Shown: positions 1-6,507, counted from the first letter of the stretch. The stretch is DNA of 8,456 nt from Salinicoccus sp. UBA3372 (GCA_002360325.1 DEQG01000016.1:7626-16081); one strand, 5' to 3'. Translations and numbers: made by a program. Notes: generated by a model from the sequence alone, not told the origin.

Positions 1-572
1 GGTTCATCGAGAAGCAGCAGGTCAGGCTTTGAAAGCAGCATTTGGGCAAGTGACAGACGTGTCTTCTGGCCGCCTGAGAATTCATCAACAGGACGATCCA
101 GGTCGGTCACATCGAAATTCAATCCGGTCAGTACCATTTTGATATTGGAATCAATGTGGTAGCCGTCCTGATTTTCAAAGGAATTTTGCAGTCTTTCGAG
201 CTTATTCACATAGTCCTGGTATTTCTCATGGGTATATTCATTATTTTCAAGCCACAGAGTGACTTCGTCCATTTCATCTTTCAGTGCCAGTAACTTTGCA
301 AATGGCCGCCTCATCTCTTCCAAAACGGTCAGACTGGATTCCAAAGTCATCTGCTGGGTCAAATATCCGACGGACGTTCCTTTTGGCATGGTGAGATTCC
401 CGCTGTCATAGCTCATTTCACGTGCCATGATTTTCATCAGAGTGGTCTTGCCTGCACCGTTCTTTCCGACTATACCTATATTTTCTCCTGATTTGATTTC
501 CAAAGTGACTTTTTCAAAAACCAGATCAGTGACAAAAGATTTTTTTAAATTGGATAATTGCATTACAATCAT
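1..572 (-). CDS. ABC-F family ATP-binding protein, N-terminal part (cut by window edge)
   Basis: The reverse strand encodes 190 codons of a soluble ABC-F ATPase, truncated at the window's left edge just after the first Walker B motif. Visible in the first nucleotide-binding domain are a Walker A GKNGAGKTT (residues 36-44), an ABC signature SGGQK (166-170) and Walker B DLLLLDE (184-190). There is no membrane segment. ABC-F proteins act on the ribosome at the E/P site rather than in transport. The start at 572 is chosen because GAGGG lies 6 nt upstream; the internal ATG at 563 would be 15 nt away. It is divergent from rex, as the B. subtilis ydiF gene is close to rex, so a housekeeping YdiF-like member is likelier than an antibiotic-protection type. 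The linker and second ATPase domain are not visible, so the subfamily cannot be settled. Confidence 0.93.
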   Translation of the reverse strand, partial: MIVMQLSNLKKSFVTDLVFEKVTLEIKSGENIGIVGKNGAGKTTLMKIMAREMSYDSGNLTMPKGTSVGYLTQQMTLESSLTVLEEMRRPFAKLLALKDEMDEVTLWLENNEYTHEKYQDYVNKLERLQNSFENQDGYHIDSNIKMVLTGLNFDVTDLDRPVDEFSGGQKTRLSLAQMLLSKPDLLLLDE

Positions 573-664
573 AAATTTCCCTCACTTTCCTTATAGTTTA
601 CATGAGAATACTCAAAAAAACGATGGCAATTCATTTGCAATAGTAGGAAGGGATGGACTGTTTA

Positions 665-673
665 TGCTATAAT
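665..673 (+). promoter_or_regulatory. Extended -10 promoter of the rex-tat cluster
   Basis: TGCTATAAT is a perfect TATAAT hexamer preceded by the TG of an extended -10 element, about 29 bp upstream of the rex start codon. No good -35 hexamer lies 16-18 bp upstream; TTGCAA at 635-640 is too far. An extended -10 promoter can work without one. It would drive rex and, by read-through, tatA and perhaps tatC and the GH32 gene. Confidence 0.6.
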
Positions 674-701
674 AATGACATTAGTCAATGGGTAGGTGTA
701 A

Positions 702-1340
702 ATGATTGTGAATACAAAAAAGAAAATTCCAAACGCAACAATGAAGCGGCTACCTCTTTATTACAGATACTTTAAACAAGCGGAAGAAGCAGCTACTGAC
801 AGAGTATCATCAAGGGAGATAAGTGATGCTTTGGATATTGATTCAGCCACTATCCGAAGAGATTTTTCTTATTTTGGAGAACTTGGTCGTAAAGGGTATG
901 GCTATAACGTAAAAAGTTTATTGAATTTCTTCATGGAACATATCCAGGGTACTGACAAGAAGAACATTGTGCTGGTGGGAGTAGGGAATTTAGGCAGTGC
1001 GTTACTGAATTATAAATTTAATAATTTAAGTGATAAAATGAATGTAGTCGCAGGTCTCGACAACAATGAAGAACTGATCGGTACAAAAATTAATGATGTA
1101 ACAATCCATCATTCAGATGAACTTGAGTCCATCATTAAAAAAGGGAACGTAGAAGTTGCGATACTGACTTTACCGGTATCAGCAAGTCAGAAAATGGCTG
1201 AAAGACTTGTTGATGCAGGCATAAAAGGCATTTTGAACTTCACACCGACGAGATTGGATTTAGATAAAAAGATTTATGTACATAACATTGATTTAGGTGT
1301 TGAATTACAAGCATTATTCTTTTATATGAAGAACTTATAG
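702..1340 (+). CDS. rex: Redox-sensing transcriptional repressor Rex
   Basis: Rex is a homodimeric cytoplasmic repressor that reads the NADH/NAD+ ratio; NADH releases it from operators of fermentation and respiration genes. The 212-residue product has the family's usual length. Residues 1-80 form the winged-helix DNA-binding domain, including IPNATMKRLPLYYRYF and the recognition segment DSATIRRDFSYFGELGRKGYGYNV split around residues 47-70. The NAD(H) Rossmann domain starts with VGVGNLGSA (92-100) and has the second-strand acidic residue at Asp120. It ends with KGILNFTPTRL and the domain-swapped C-terminal helix. AGGTG at 694-698 lies only 3 nt from ATG 702, so GTG 708, 9 nt away, is a possible alternative start that would remove two residues. 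tatA begins 15 bp after the stop, implying an operon. A half Rex-type site (TTGTGAA) overlaps the start codon, but no complete palindrome is visible. Confidence 0.96.
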   Translation: MIVNTKKKIPNATMKRLPLYYRYFKQAEEAATDRVSSREISDALDIDSATIRRDFSYFGELGRKGYGYNVKSLLNFFMEHIQGTDKKNIVLVGVGNLGSALLNYKFNNLSDKMNVVAGLDNNEELIGTKINDVTIHHSDELESIIKKGNVEVAILTLPVSASQKMAERLVDAGIKGILNFTPTRLDLDKKIYVHNIDLGVELQALFFYMKNL

Positions 1341-1355
1341 AAAGGGGAAATAATT

Positions 1356-1592
1356 ATGTTTACATTCTTATTACCATCAACTTTGATGATGGCTGTCGGT
1401 CCCGTCAGTCTGATCGTAATCGCTGTAGTGGCACTGATCATTTTCGGACCTAAAAAACTGCCGCAGTTCGGAAGAGCTGTCGGTTCAACTTTGAAGGAAT
1501 TTAAAGATGCAACTAAAGGTTTGGCAGATGACGATGAAGACGAAGAAGATGAGAAAAAGAAAGAAACTAAGAAAATTGAATCAGAGTCATAA
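1356..1592 (+). CDS. tatA: Sec-independent protein translocase subunit TatA (TatAy-like)
   Basis: TatA forms the size-variable pore or membrane-thinning assembly of the twin-arginine translocase, which exports folded proteins. The 78-residue product has one N-terminal transmembrane helix (about 15-31), the hallmark hinge [14 protein letters not shown] (about 30-43), an amphipathic helix to about 56, and a very acidic then basic tail ([10 protein letters not shown] followed by KKKETKK). The start at 1356 is supported by AAAGGGG 8 nt upstream. It adds about ten hydrophobic residues ([10 protein letters not shown]) before the place where many TatA proteins begin; Met11/Met12 (1386/1389) would give the shorter form but lack a comparable ribosome binding site. 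tatA follows rex by 15 bp. A hairpin-plus-U-tract separates it from tatC, which may set a TatA excess. Confidence 0.95.
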   Translation: MFTFLLPSTLMMAVGPVSLIVIAVVALIIFGPKKLPQFGRAVGSTLKEFKDATKGLADDDEDEEDEKKKETKKIESES

Positions 1593-1599
1593 TAATAGT

Positions 1600-1622
1600 G
1601 GTGGCGAAAGCCACCTTTTTTT
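1600..1622 (+). terminator. Internal terminator/attenuator between tatA and tatC
   Basis: A perfect 6-bp stem GGTGGC/GCCACC is capped by a GAAA (GNRA) tetraloop and followed at once by seven T residues (1616-1622). It starts 8 bp after the tatA stop and ends a few bases before the tatC ribosome binding site. The form is that of a short rho-independent terminator, but it lies inside an apparent operon, so partial read-through is the likely behaviour. No other promoter for tatC is obvious. Confidence 0.7.
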
Positions 1623-1630
1623 AAGAGGTG
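1612..1630 (+). promoter_or_regulatory. Possible alternative hairpin masking the tatC ribosome binding site
   Basis: CACCT (1612-1616), part of the terminator's 3' arm, is complementary to AGGTG (1626-1630) in the tatC Shine-Dalgarno region, with a 9-nt loop. This pairing and the terminator stem cannot form together. The stem is only 5 bp, so it may have no function. Confidence 0.25.
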
Positions 1631-1639
1631 AATCAACTT

Positions 1640-2401
1640 ATGCAAGATGAAGAAAAGAAGGATATAATGGAGCATTTGGATGAGCTCAGAAAAAGGCTGC
1701 TCATCATAATGTACTTTTTTCTTGCTGCATTGATTGTGGGCTTTTTTTTATCCCAACCTTTAATCTATCAGATGCAGAATGCACCTTGGACAGCAAACAT
1801 TCAGATGCATGCGTTTCAGGTGGCAGATCCGATTAAAATATACATAATGGTTATCATAATCATCGCATTTGTCATTATTTTACCTGTAATACTTTATCAG
1901 TTATGGGCCTTTATTGCGCCGGGACTTTACAGTAATGAGCAGAAACTGACTTTGAGCTATATTCCGATAGTGATGATTCTGATGCTGATCGGTATGGCAT
2001 TCAGCTACTTCATCGTCGTGCCATACATTGTACAGTTCACTTTTGATCTGTCAGCCGATATGGGAATCGCGACGACAATCGGGATTAACCAGTACTTCGC
2101 TTTCCTGTTCAGTACGGTTCTGCCATTCGGTGTGATATTCCAAATGCCGATTCTGGTCCTCTTTTTAACACAGCTGGGTATGATTACACCCATGTTCCTT
2201 AAGAAGAACAGGAAATATGCCTATTTTATATTATTCATCATAGCGGCGATTATTGCGCCGCCGGACTTTATGACACATATAATTTTAACGATCCCGATGA
2301 TTTTGCTTTATGAAGTCAGCATCGTTATTTCTAAATACGGTTATAAGAGATATTTGAAAGCCGAACAGAAAGCACTTGAAGAATCTTTGGATGAAGACTA
2401 G
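1640..2401 (+). CDS. tatC: Sec-independent protein translocase subunit TatC
   Basis: TatC is the polytopic membrane core of the Tat translocase and recognises twin-arginine signal peptides. The 253-residue product has the short cytoplasmic N-terminus with HLDELRKR (12-19), about six hydrophobic segments, the loop motif FIAPGLYSNE (91-100) ending in the conserved Glu, and the PPD (207-209) before the last membrane segments. It ends in a charged cytoplasmic tail. ATG 1640 is preferred: AAGAGGTG at 1623-1630 is its ribosome binding site. The in-frame GTG at 1628 lies inside that site and would add MNQL. With tatA it gives a minimal TatA-TatC pair; no tatB is present, as usual in Firmicutes. The stop codon overlaps the ribosome binding site of the next gene. 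Confidence 0.96.
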   Translation: MQDEEKKDIMEHLDELRKRLLIIMYFFLAALIVGFFLSQPLIYQMQNAPWTANIQMHAFQVADPIKIYIMVIIIIAFVIILPVILYQLWAFIAPGLYSNEQKLTLSYIPIVMILMLIGMAFSYFIVVPYIVQFTFDLSADMGIATTIGINQYFAFLFSTVLPFGVIFQMPILVLFLTQLGMITPMFLKKNRKYAYFILFIIAAIIAPPDFMTHIILTIPMILLYEVSIVISKYGYKRYLKAEQKALEESLDED

Positions 2402-2409
2402 GGGGTAAA

Positions 2410-3912
2410 GTGTTGGACAGACATGAAAATATCCAATTAAAAGCGTTAGAAACGATGAGTCATAACGATTTAATTTCGTATATTGAACATGTTAACAGCT
2501 GCCCATGGCGTCAGAAATATCATGTACAGAGTGTGATTGGTTCAATCAATGCGCCGGCTGCAGTGTTTTATGACGACATCAATGAAAAATATCATCTGTT
2601 TTATACTTGGCTGCCTCTGCCGGATGAGGAAGAACAGCACTGGTACCATGTAACATCAAAGGATCTGGCGTCATTTACCAATGAAGGACTTAAATTAAAA
2701 CCTGATACTCTCTTTGACGATAAAGGTCTTTCCTCAGGTTCGTCAGTCAGCATCGAAGGCCGGGAACATATCTTTTATATCGGCCGTTCCTTGTCCCGGC
2801 AGTCATTTAAATATAAACAACTGATTGCACATATGGACGAACGGTCCAGATTGATCAAGCATACTGTGCCTCTGATTGAAGATTACGAAGATCGGTTCAG
2901 GCAGTTCAAAGATTCTGAAGTAATAATGAAAAATGGCAAATATATTATATTGATCGGTGCAGAGTCCCGCAGTGAGAATGGCTGCATTGCAGTGTTTGAA
3001 GCGGATAATGAGTCCGATTTTGAATACAAAGGTATTCTGGAAACAGACCTGGAAGAATTCGGCTGGCTGTGGGAGTATCCCGACTACTTTTCTGTGGACG
3101 GCAGAGACATCCTGGTGTTTTGCCCTCAGGGCGTCGACAGATACGGCAATTATTTCAGAAATAATTTTCAGTCAGGTTACCTCGTCGGACAAATCGACTT
3201 CGATGATTACTCCATGAATCATGGTGAATTTAAAGAATTTGATGCGGGTTTTGATTTTTATGCGCCTAAAGTGTTTACCGATCAGGATGACAGACAGGTC
3301 GTCATAGGAAACTTGAGCATGCCGACGACAACATATCCGACAGAAAAATTTCATTATGGCCACTGCCTGAGCATTCCTAGAGTTTTGAATGTAGAAGGAG
3401 AAAAGGTCATACAGACACCCCATCCTGATCTGGTCAATTTAAGAGAGAATGAAGTGACTGCCCTCGGTTATTTTAAACAGTACAATAAACGCATGATAGA
3501 TTTTTACGGTGATGCCTACGAACTCATCGTGGAATTCAATGATTACGATGCGAGTGAAATTTATTTGAACCTGCGCGTGGGCAAAAGAAATGAAACGCGG
3601 CTGATTTATAATGTCGAAGAGCGTATGTTCAAACTCGATACTTCTTTCAGTGGTGAGTATCCTGAAGGTGTAGAGGAATGCGAGCGGCATGTGTACCTTG
3701 ACAGTCCGCTGAACAAACTTCAAATATTCATGGATGTTTCAAGCCTGGAGATCTTTATTAACGACGGTGAGGCGGTCATGAGTGCCAGGATTTTTCCGGA
3801 AGAGGATGCCAGGGGAGTTGAATTATCCACCGAGACAGGGCAGTGTTATGTGAACCTGGTTCGCTATGATCTGAAACCTTTTGAAAATGAAAAAATTATA
3901 TATCAGAATTAA
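2410..3912 (+). CDS. Divergent GH32 (sucrose-6-phosphate hydrolase/invertase-like) protein lacking the catalytic nucleophile
   Basis: The 500-residue product has GH32 architecture: a five-bladed propeller (about 33-340) and a C-terminal beta-sandwich (about 350-490) with the typical DVSSLEIFINDGEAV and RIFP segments. Staphylococcal and Bacillus ScrB/SacA, recalled from memory, are the closest resemblance. Active-site comparison: the usual W-M/L-N-D-P-N-G block reads GSINAPAA (44-51), so the nucleophile Asp is Ala48 (codon GCG at 2551). The conserved Gln of LFYQ is Thr66. RDP is KDS (167-169), keeping the Asp. WECPD is WEYPD (221-225), keeping acid/base Glu222. GWM is GNL (300-302). Hydrolysis by the family mechanism is therefore unlikely, though the frame is intact. 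There is no signal peptide, so it is cytoplasmic. GTG 2410 is 4 nt from the GGGGG at 2401-2405, while TTG 2413 is 7 nt away, so either could be the start. It overlaps the tatC end functionally, suggesting translational coupling. No scrA/scrR lies nearby. Confidence 0.88.
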   Translation: MLDRHENIQLKALETMSHNDLISYIEHVNSCPWRQKYHVQSVIGSINAPAAVFYDDINEKYHLFYTWLPLPDEEEQHWYHVTSKDLASFTNEGLKLKPDTLFDDKGLSSGSSVSIEGREHIFYIGRSLSRQSFKYKQLIAHMDERSRLIKHTVPLIEDYEDRFRQFKDSEVIMKNGKYIILIGAESRSENGCIAVFEADNESDFEYKGILETDLEEFGWLWEYPDYFSVDGRDILVFCPQGVDRYGNYFRNNFQSGYLVGQIDFDDYSMNHGEFKEFDAGFDFYAPKVFTDQDDRQVVIGNLSMPTTTYPTEKFHYGHCLSIPRVLNVEGEKVIQTPHPDLVNLRENEVTALGYFKQYNKRMIDFYGDAYELIVEFNDYDASEIYLNLRVGKRNETRLIYNVEERMFKLDTSFSGEYPEGVEECERHVYLDSPLNKLQIFMDVSSLEIFINDGEAVMSARIFPEEDARGVELSTETGQCYVNLVRYDLKPFENEKIIYQN

Positions 3913-3963
3913 TATGATGAATTTGTAAATTTTAGTAATTTTTTGCTAAATTATCTTCAAAGT

Positions 3964-3975
3964 CATGAAATCATG
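3964..3975 (+). promoter_or_regulatory. Palindrome CATGA-AA-TCATG, candidate operator of the RpiR-type gene
   Basis: Two perfect 5-bp inverted arms around AA sit just upstream of, and share the TG with, the extended -10 element for the regulator at 4036. The position is ideal for repression by steric block. A bound protein, perhaps the regulator itself, is inference only. Confidence 0.35.
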
Positions 3976-3982
3976 TTATAAT
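3974..3982 (+). promoter_or_regulatory. Extended -10 promoter of the RpiR-type regulator
   Basis: TGTTATAAT is a perfect extended -10 element 53 bp upstream of the start codon. At 17-bp spacing the -35 position reads TCTTCA, a weak match. The preceding gap shows no clear terminator after the GH32 gene, so read-through may add to expression. Confidence 0.6.
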
Positions 3983-4035
3983 TAACTAAATATTTCTAGT
4001 AATTGAGCGGAATCAATAAGTTTGGGGGAAATTAT

Positions 4036-4872
4036 ATGTTCTCGGTACTGAGCCAAATAAGTAAAAGGCAAGAATACATGACACCAGTTGAACAGCGTAT
4101 AGCAACATTCATTCTCGAAAACCCAAGGAAAGTCATCAATATGCCCGTCAAAGACATTGCCATCAGCAGTAACACCAGCGATGCGGCCATCGTCAGATTT
4201 GCAAAAAGAGTGGGGCTGGCAGGCATTAAAGAATTGAAAGTGGAATTGGCAAAAGAACTTCACACTCTGGAGAAGGAAAACATATCAAGAGTGATCGATT
4301 TGGAAGCCGATAATCACAAAGATATTTTTGACAAAGTGTTTAAAAATACGATACAGGCACTTTATAATACAGAAAAGATTGTCAGCCGTGATGTGATGAA
4401 AGAAGCCGCTCATCTGATATTGAAGGCAAATAACACTTTCATATACGGCGTCGGTGATTCTGCGAATGTAGGACAGGATATGGAGCAGAAGCTTCATCGT
4501 GTTAATGTGAATGCATTTTTCACGGCAGATAAGTATTTATGCTTTACCAGATTGTCCAATGCGGCAGAAAATGATGTTTTATTCGTCATCACACTTTCAG
4601 GTAAGACCGCAGAAGTGATAGAAGTGGTTAAGAAAGCGAAGGCGCTCGGCGTTACAACTATCATTCTGACGCAAAACCATGCTTCAATCGGCAAGAGACA
4701 TTCAGACCTGGCAATTGAAATTACGGAAGAAGAGACCAACATCCAGTACATGAACATGACCAGCCGTATTGCCCAGCTGGTTATCTGCGATGTTTTATTC
4801 TTCTATGTATGCAGAGAACTCGGGACCCCGGCATATGATAATATTATAAAAACATATGATGCCACCCATTAG
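4036..4872 (+). CDS. MurR/RpiR family transcriptional regulator (HTH + SIS domain)
   Basis: The 278-residue protein has the RpiR layout. An N-terminal helix-turn-helix (about 1-77) carries the core MPVKDIAISSNTSDAAIVRF (36-55) and then AKRVGLAGIKELK. A C-terminal SIS sugar-phosphate-binding domain (about 124-255) contains FIYGVGDSA (135-143) and FVITLSGKTAEVIE (183-196). Family members bind phosphosugars or amino-sugar phosphates through the SIS fold and control the matching catabolic operon. ATG 4036 is chosen because GGGGGAA ends 5-7 nt upstream; a TTG at 4003 would add MSGINKFGGNY but covers that site. It has its own promoter and terminator. No murQ, PTS or other sugar operon is next to it; the nearest carbohydrate-related gene is the divergent GH32 upstream. 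The ligand and targets cannot be read from sequence. Confidence 0.93.
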   Translation: MFSVLSQISKRQEYMTPVEQRIATFILENPRKVINMPVKDIAISSNTSDAAIVRFAKRVGLAGIKELKVELAKELHTLEKENISRVIDLEADNHKDIFDKVFKNTIQALYNTEKIVSRDVMKEAAHLILKANNTFIYGVGDSANVGQDMEQKLHRVNVNAFFTADKYLCFTRLSNAAENDVLFVITLSGKTAEVIEVVKKAKALGVTTIILTQNHASIGKRHSDLAIEITEEETNIQYMNMTSRIAQLVICDVLFFYVCRELGTPAYDNIIKTYDATH

Positions 4873-4890
4873 AAATCCAGTAAAACGATG

Positions 4891-4921
4891 AAGAGCCGGT
4901 CAAAATGACCGGCTCTTTTTT
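4891..4921 (+). terminator. Rho-independent terminator after the RpiR-type gene
   Basis: A perfect 12-bp stem, AAGAGCCGGTCA (4891-4902) with TGACCGGCTCTT (4906-4917), has an AAA loop and runs into T residues to 4921. It begins 19 bp after the stop codon. Confidence 0.95.
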
Positions 4922-5094
4922 AAACGGATAAATATTACATAATCATATTGCTTGAAACAATATTGAAATAATTGATGACTAGTATTAAAGCTGTGTTACA
5001 TATTGCAAAAATTGTAGATACAGATTGGAAATTTTTATATACTTATCTTATCAGTTTAGGATGGACTTAGATATTTCAGTATGGAGGAATAGAT

Positions 5095-6492
5095 ATGAAT
5101 AGAAAATCGATGAAAATCTCACTAATATCCATACTCATTTCATCAACTCTTTTTAATATGACAAACAATACACTTGCTAATACAGAAGATGATATAGAAG
5201 AAAACAACCCCGAAGAATATATAGAAGAACAATCTGAGGGAGATGAATTTGAGGATAGCACTTACGAATCCGAAAATGATGCTTATGAAGAGGAATCAAC
5301 AGAAGAAACATATGAAACCTTTAATCAGACTACCGTTATAGAGGCGTCCGAAGAAACGGCAGAAACTGAGCAGGACAGTGAAAATGAAGAAGGATCATCA
5401 GTGCCTGAGCAGGAAATTACTGAGGTCAACAACGAGGAAAGTGAATCGGATGAAAACACCGAAGAAGCTCAGGATGCTGGTCAGGAGCCTGCAGATGAAT
5501 CCGATATTGAAACAGAGCAAGACGACGAAATTTTAGTACCTGAAGAAGACTTTGGCGGTGACAGACCTGAAGAACCGTCGGAGGAGCCGGGTCAGAATGA
5601 TGCTACTGGCGGCAGCGGAGGCTCAGAAGAAAATCGGGAAACCGGCGAAGATCAAAGTAACATTGAACAACCGGAAAATGGTAATGATGGCAATGAACAG
5701 ACAGAGCCTGAAAATCAGGAAGACATCAATGATGATGTGAACGGGGATGCTCCAATTGAAGAATCTCCAGAGTCTGATGAAACTGCCGAGGACAAAGACG
5801 GAATTGATCCGGAAGATGGTTCGGGCGGTGGAGAATCGTCTGAAGGCGACACTGAATTCGAAGGACAAGAACCTGGGACTGATCATGAAATGTCAGGTGA
5901 TGGTAATACAGAAAGCCCAGATGATACAGGTGATCAGAATAATGGGAAACAGGAAAATCAACAATCTGTAAACGATGGTGATCTTCCTTATGGCAGTGGC
6001 GGATCTGCCTCAGGTCCAAACGGCCAGGAGACTGATTACGGTAGTTCAGATACTGATGAGGCAAATCAGACTGAAGGTGTAATTGAGGGCGAACAGGAAA
6101 CCGGTGGGGAAGACCAGCAGACTGAAGCTCAACAAAATAAAAAATCAGGTGCAGCCGGCAACAAGCTGTATCGCTATAATTATGGTGATATTTTAAACGG
6201 CATTGACTTGAGGCCGGGTACAACAGAAGAGAATTACTCGACACTGGATAAGAGAATCAATCGCATCATGACTTCTAAAATCGTCCAGGAAGATGATATG
6301 ACCGAAGAGGAAATATTAGAACTGGAAGAAGAAATCAAGAATGAATCCGGTGTAGTATCTGCATCTTCGGACAGAGATGCTCTACCCAACACGGGTGATA
6401 CGAACCAATATAACTACCTCTACAGTTTTGTATTGATTTTAGCCGGAGGCATTTTATTTTCCTTAACAAAAAGACCTGGAAATGAACAATAA
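5095..6492 (+). CDS. LPxTG cell-wall-anchored surface protein with a long acidic low-complexity stalk
   Basis: The 465-residue precursor has a Sec signal peptide (residues 1-28, likely cut after NTLA) and an LPNTG sortase signal at 430-434. A hydrophobic segment (about 441-457) and a KR-containing tail follow, so it should be attached to peptidoglycan by sortase A. Residues 29-348 are low complexity, dominated by Glu, Asp, Ser, Gly, Asn, Gln and Thr, with only four Lys/Arg (R157, R181, K234, K285). Gly/Ser clusters recur at 172-177, 242-250 and 300-307. Residues 349-425 differ: they contain Lys, Arg and Tyr and look partly helical (NKLYRYNYGDILNGIDL, then an acidic helix), so may be a small juxta-wall domain. 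There is no ligand-binding A domain, no regular SD repeat and no YSIRK motif. GGAGGA 6 nt before the ATG supports the start. The 173-bp region upstream is A+T-rich; TATACT at 5038-5043 is a possible -10 but lacks a clear -35. The function is not recognisable. Confidence 0.9.
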   Translation: MNRKSMKISLISILISSTLFNMTNNTLANTEDDIEENNPEEYIEEQSEGDEFEDSTYESENDAYEEESTEETYETFNQTTVIEASEETAETEQDSENEEGSSVPEQEITEVNNEESESDENTEEAQDAGQEPADESDIETEQDDEILVPEEDFGGDRPEEPSEEPGQNDATGGSGGSEENRETGEDQSNIEQPENGNDGNEQTEPENQEDINDDVNGDAPIEESPESDETAEDKDGIDPEDGSGGGESSEGDTEFEGQEPGTDHEMSGDGNTESPDDTGDQNNGKQENQQSVNDGDLPYGSGGSASGPNGQETDYGSSDTDEANQTEGVIEGEQETGGEDQQTEAQQNKKSGAAGNKLYRYNYGDILNGIDLRPGTTEENYSTLDKRINRIMTSKIVQEDDMTEEEILELEEEIKNESGVVSASSDRDALPNTGDTNQYNYLYSFVLILAGGILFSLTKRPGNEQ

Positions 6493-6507
6493 ATAACTTG
6501 AATACCG

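Noticed and set aside
427..672. 81-codon plus-strand frame opposite the ABC-F start
   Set aside because: It overlaps the Walker A-encoding region antisense and runs through the rex promoter; no ribosome binding site or recognisable protein.
705..712. TTGTGAAT overlapping the rex start codon as a Rex operator
   Set aside because: Rex operators are inverted repeats ending in TTCACAA. Only the left half is present; the following bases are A-rich with no right arm.
1628..1639. GTG 1628 as the tatC start
   Set aside because: The codon is part of the AAGAGGTG ribosome binding site for ATG 1640, and the resulting extra residues are not needed by the family.
2436..2454. Possible catabolite-responsive (cre) site near AAAAGCGTTAGAAAC in the GH32 gene
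   Set aside because: It lacks the conserved G and the final C of the cre consensus and lies inside the coding region.
3928..3952. Inverted repeat AATTTTAG / CTAAATT after the GH32 gene as a terminator
   Set aside because: The stem is all A+T apart from one G-C pair, has a bulge and a 10-nt loop, and no proper U-tract follows; too weak to call.
4945..4963. ATATTG-CTTGAAA-CAATAT inverted repeat upstream of the LPxTG gene
   Set aside because: Only 6 bp, A+T-rich and more than 130 bp from the start codon; expected by chance in such sequence.
5726..6244. 172-codon open frame on the minus strand opposite the LPxTG gene
   Set aside because: It is antisense to a Glu/Asp-rich low-complexity region whose GAA/GAT codons give few antisense stops. 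The His/Leu/Arg-rich product and lack of a ribosome binding site mark it as a shadow.
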